From contig NZ_BMKX01000007.1 in assembly GCF_014644555.1 (NCBI RefSeq), positions 1-64,000 on the forward strand: 64,000 nt of DNA, given 5' to 3'. The translations under genes were made by a program, and so were the position numbers. Source of the stretch: Glutamicibacter ardleyensis (GTDB lineage: Bacteria; Actinomycetota; Actinomycetes; Actinomycetales; Micrococcaceae). The stretch's first letter is position 1; each line of letters starts with the position of its first letter. Below the pieces are notes generated by a model. That model ran no database searches. It was not told the DNA's origin and was given only the letters and a program-made list of their open reading frames with translations. Shown here in pieces: positions 61,768-64,000 of the stretch.

Positions 61768-63780
61768 ATGAGCGACCTGATCACCACCCAGCTCGTCACC
61801 CTCGACGCACACTTGGGCACCTCAACCACCGAGGTGATCAATCACCTGGCGAACCTGGTGGCCAAGGCCTCCCGCGCTACCGATGCATCGGCCCTCGCCG
61901 AACACGCATTGGCCCGTGAAGCAAAAACCGCCACGGGAGTACCCGGCGGCATCGCGATTCCGCACTGTCGCTCGGCCGCCGTCACCACCCCCACCCTGGC
62001 CATGGCACGACTGGCTACCCCGGTAGATTTCGGGGCCAAAGATGGTCCAGCAGATCTGATCTTCTTTATCGCTGCCCCAGAGGGCGCCGATAAAGAGCAT
62101 TTGAAGCTGCTCTCCAAATTGGCTCGCGCGTTGGTGAAGAAGACCTTCACCGCAGCACTTCGCGAGGCAACCAGCGCCAGTGAAATCGTCGCGTTAGTCT
62201 CCGCGGTTATCTCCGATAATCCAACGGTTCCTGCCGCCGCCACGGTAGCCGCGCCGGCACCAACCACCGACCCCTCACGCGCAAGGGTCTCCAAGATCGT
62301 GGCGGTCACCGCCTGCCCCACCGGCATTGCCCACACCTATATGGCAGCCGACTCGTTGGCACAAACCGCCGAAGAGCTTGGCATTGATTTTGCGGTGGAA
62401 ACTCAGGGCTCTTCCGGTTCCACCGCGTTGGATCCTGCAATTATTGAAGCTGCCGACGCGGTGATCTTCGCCGTCGACGTTGATGTGCGTGACCGTGCAC
62501 GTTTTGCCGGCAAGCCGTTGATTCAGGTTCCGGTTAAACGCGGTATCGACGAGCCTGAGAAGCTTCTCAAGGATGCCATCGCGGCAGCGAGTGATCCGCA
62601 AGCGCGCCGGGTGCCTTCCGCTACGGCCTCGGCCGAATCGGAACAGACCAGTGACAAGCAAGGCTTCGGCGCACAGCTCAAGCGCGCGCTGCTGACCGGC
62701 GTTTCCTACATGATTCCGTTCGTGGCCGGCGGCGGCTTGCTGATTGCATTGGGCTTCCTGCTCGGCGGTTACGCGATCACCGACGTGGCAGACAAGTATT
62801 TGACCGATAACACGCTGTTCAACCTGCCAGATGCAGGACTCATGGCCTACCTTGGAGCCGTCGCATATAAGATCGGTGGCCTCTCCATGGGCTTCCTGGT
62901 TCCCGCTCTGGCCGGTTACATCGCTTATGCGTACGCAGACCGCCCAGGTATTGCCCCGGGCTTCACCGCAGGTGCGGTGGCGGGCTTCATGGGTGCCGGG
63001 TTCCTTGGCGGTATCGTCGGTGGTTTGATTGCCGGTTTGGCCGCTCGCTGGGTCAGCTCCTGGAAGGTTCCACGCTGGTTGCGTGGTCTGATGCCAGTGG
63101 TGATCGTGCCGCTGCTCGCGTCCATCATCGCCTCGGGTCTGATGATCCTCTTCTTGGGCGGACCGATTGCGAAACTCACCGAAGCACTCAATTCATGGCT
63201 CTCGGGTATGTCGGGTACCGCTGCTGCGATTCTTGGTTTGATCCTTGGACTCATGATGGCCATCGACTTGGGCGGTCCGGTTAATAAGGTCGCCTACGCC
63301 TTCGCGGTGGCAGGACTGGGCGCTGGTTCACTGACGGAAAATCCTGCCCCACTGATGATCATGGCAGCTGTCATGGCCGCGGGCATGGTGCCACCATTGG
63401 CTATGGCCTTGGCTACGACGGTTTCCCCGAAGCTATTCACCGGAGCCGAACGCGAAAACGGCAAGGCTGCCTGGTTGCTCGGTGCCGCGTTCATCTCCGA
63501 AGGTGCTATCCCCTTCGCCGCGGCGGACCCACTGCGTGTCATCCCTGCCTCGATGGTGGGCGCCGGAGTGACCGGTTCGTTGATTATGACCTTTGATGTG
63601 GTCAGTCAGGCACCGCACGGCGGAGCTTTTGTCTTCTTCGCGATGAATAACACCTGGCCAATGTTCTTGTTAGCCACCGTCATTGGTACGCTCATCTCCG
63701 CTGCACTGGTGATTATTCTGAAGAAGTTTGTTCGTAAGGCTGCAGCGCCAAATGTTGAAAGCGTCAAGGTTGCAGCATGA
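61768..63780 (+). CDS. fruA: PTS fructose transporter subunit IIABC
   Basis: Single-chain fructose permease (670 aa) that imports and phosphorylates fructose at C1. The EIIA domain (about 1-150) has phospho-His66 in GIAIPHCRS. EIIB (about 173-270) has phospho-Cys183 in VTACPTGIAHTYMAAD. EIIC (about 300-655) has around ten helices with SYMIPFVAGGGLLIALGF and SEGAIPFAAADP. An Ala/Pro linker joins IIA to IIB. It overlaps the next gene by 4 bp. Confidence 0.96.
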   Translation: MSDLITTQLVTLDAHLGTSTTEVINHLANLVAKASRATDASALAEHALAREAKTATGVPGGIAIPHCRSAAVTTPTLAMARLATPVDFGAKDGPADLIFFIAAPEGADKEHLKLLSKLARALVKKTFTAALREATSASEIVALVSAVISDNPTVPAAATVAAPAPTTDPSRARVSKIVAVTACPTGIAHTYMAADSLAQTAEELGIDFAVETQGSSGSTALDPAIIEAADAVIFAVDVDVRDRARFAGKPLIQVPVKRGIDEPEKLLKDAIAAASDPQARRVPSATASAESEQTSDKQGFGAQLKRALLTGVSYMIPFVAGGGLLIALGFLLGGYAITDVADKYLTDNTLFNLPDAGLMAYLGAVAYKIGGLSMGFLVPALAGYIAYAYADRPGIAPGFTAGAVAGFMGAGFLGGIVGGLIAGLAARWVSSWKVPRWLRGLMPVVIVPLLASIIASGLMILFLGGPIAKLTEALNSWLSGMSGTAAAILGLILGLMMAIDLGGPVNKVAYAFAVAGLGAGSLTENPAPLMIMAAVMAAGMVPPLAMALATTVSPKLFTGAERENGKAAWLLGAAFISEGAIPFAAADPLRVIPASMVGAGVTGSLIMTFDVVSQAPHGGAFVFFAMNNTWPMFLLATVIGTLISAALVIILKKFVRKAAAPNVESVKVAA

Positions 63781-64000
63781 GTACGCACAAGGTAGAAAAG
63801 TTTTCCGGGGTAGGCGTCAGTGCAGGCCGGGTCATCGGTACCGTACGTCGCATGCCCGATGCGATCCAAGCCCCCGCCGACGGTGCGCCGCTTCCTGCCG
63901 GTGCCACTATCGACAGTGAAACCGCCCGTTTGGCCGAGGCCACCCAAGCGGTTGCCGCGCAGCTCAAGGCACGCGCCGCACTGGCTACCGGAGACGCGCA
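63777..64000 (+). CDS. ptsI: PTS enzyme I (PEP-protein phosphotransferase), N-terminal part
   Basis: The start of a gene cut by the window edge (74 codons visible). The ATG overlaps the fruA TGA (ATGA). The opening FSGVGVSAGRVIGTVRRM matches enzyme I, followed by ETARLAEATQAVAAQL, the beginning of the HPr-binding helical region. Placing general PTS enzyme I in the fructose operon means it will be induced with fruA. The catalytic His is beyond the window. Confidence 0.88.
   Translation, partial: MSTHKVEKFSGVGVSAGRVIGTVRRMPDAIQAPADGAPLPAGATIDSETARLAEATQAVAAQLKARAALATGDA

Overview
The window looks like chromosomal DNA of a moderately high-GC actinobacterium, most likely a member of the Micrococcaceae (Arthrobacter/Glutamicibacter-like). 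This is an inference from the purSQL layout, an RlmC methyltransferase, a furA-katG pair, a DUF664 (mycothiol-dependent type) DinB protein, a fructose-PTS operon headed by a DeoR-type regulator, and SAM riboswitches of the actinobacterial type. I see no prophage, insertion sequence, CRISPR array, tRNA or rRNA. Genes are densely packed, and most convergent or operon ends carry long perfect hairpin terminators.

Layout. 1-1.7 kb: a possible SRPBCC gene remnant at the edge and aspartate kinase lysC. 1.7-7.7 kb: a Tat-exported PhoD-like phosphatase, a small membrane protein, and a citrate-type two-component system divergent from a CitMHS transporter. 7.8-15.6 kb: mixed housekeeping and envelope genes (SRPBCC-epimerase fusion, DinB protein, SSI-like lipoprotein, Na+/H+ antiporter, rlmC, ankyrin lipoprotein, YchJ). 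15.8-19.1 kb: purS-purQ-purL with 1-bp and 4-bp overlaps. 19.2-29.9 kb: small lipoproteins, a DJ-1/PfpI protein, a siderophore-interacting protein, a secreted HNH nuclease, a cell-wall 5'-nucleotidase, an RclA-like reductase and small enzymes.

29.9-49.8 kb is a sulfur-acquisition region. Two DszC/SfnB-like plus NtaA/SnaA/DszA-like monooxygenase pairs, a peptide-type ABC transporter, MetNIQ, a gamma-glutamyltransferase and an acetyl-CoA synthetase lie together. Four SAM riboswitches control four of these transcription units, and a fifth precedes metY at 56.8 kb. In the two ABC-transporter operons the region upstream of the riboswitch is also conserved: a promoter with identical 18-nt spacing, a 5' hairpin with compensatory changes, and two TGACG-type operator blocks 75 bp apart in both. 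The working model is import of organosulfur compounds and methionine, two-step S-oxygenation and C-S cleavage, sulfide capture by MetY, and return of the acetate released by MetY to acetyl-CoA by the riboswitch-controlled AcsA. The model is inference; the DNA elements and gene families are directly visible.

49.8-58.8 kb holds a BCCT transporter, furA-katG, an ECF sigma factor overlapping ogt, a histidine phosphatase, and metY co-translated with a CoA-binding protein. 59.0-64.0 kb has a polysaccharide deacetylase lipoprotein and the fructose PTS operon (fruR-fruK-fruA) running into ptsI, which is cut by the window edge.
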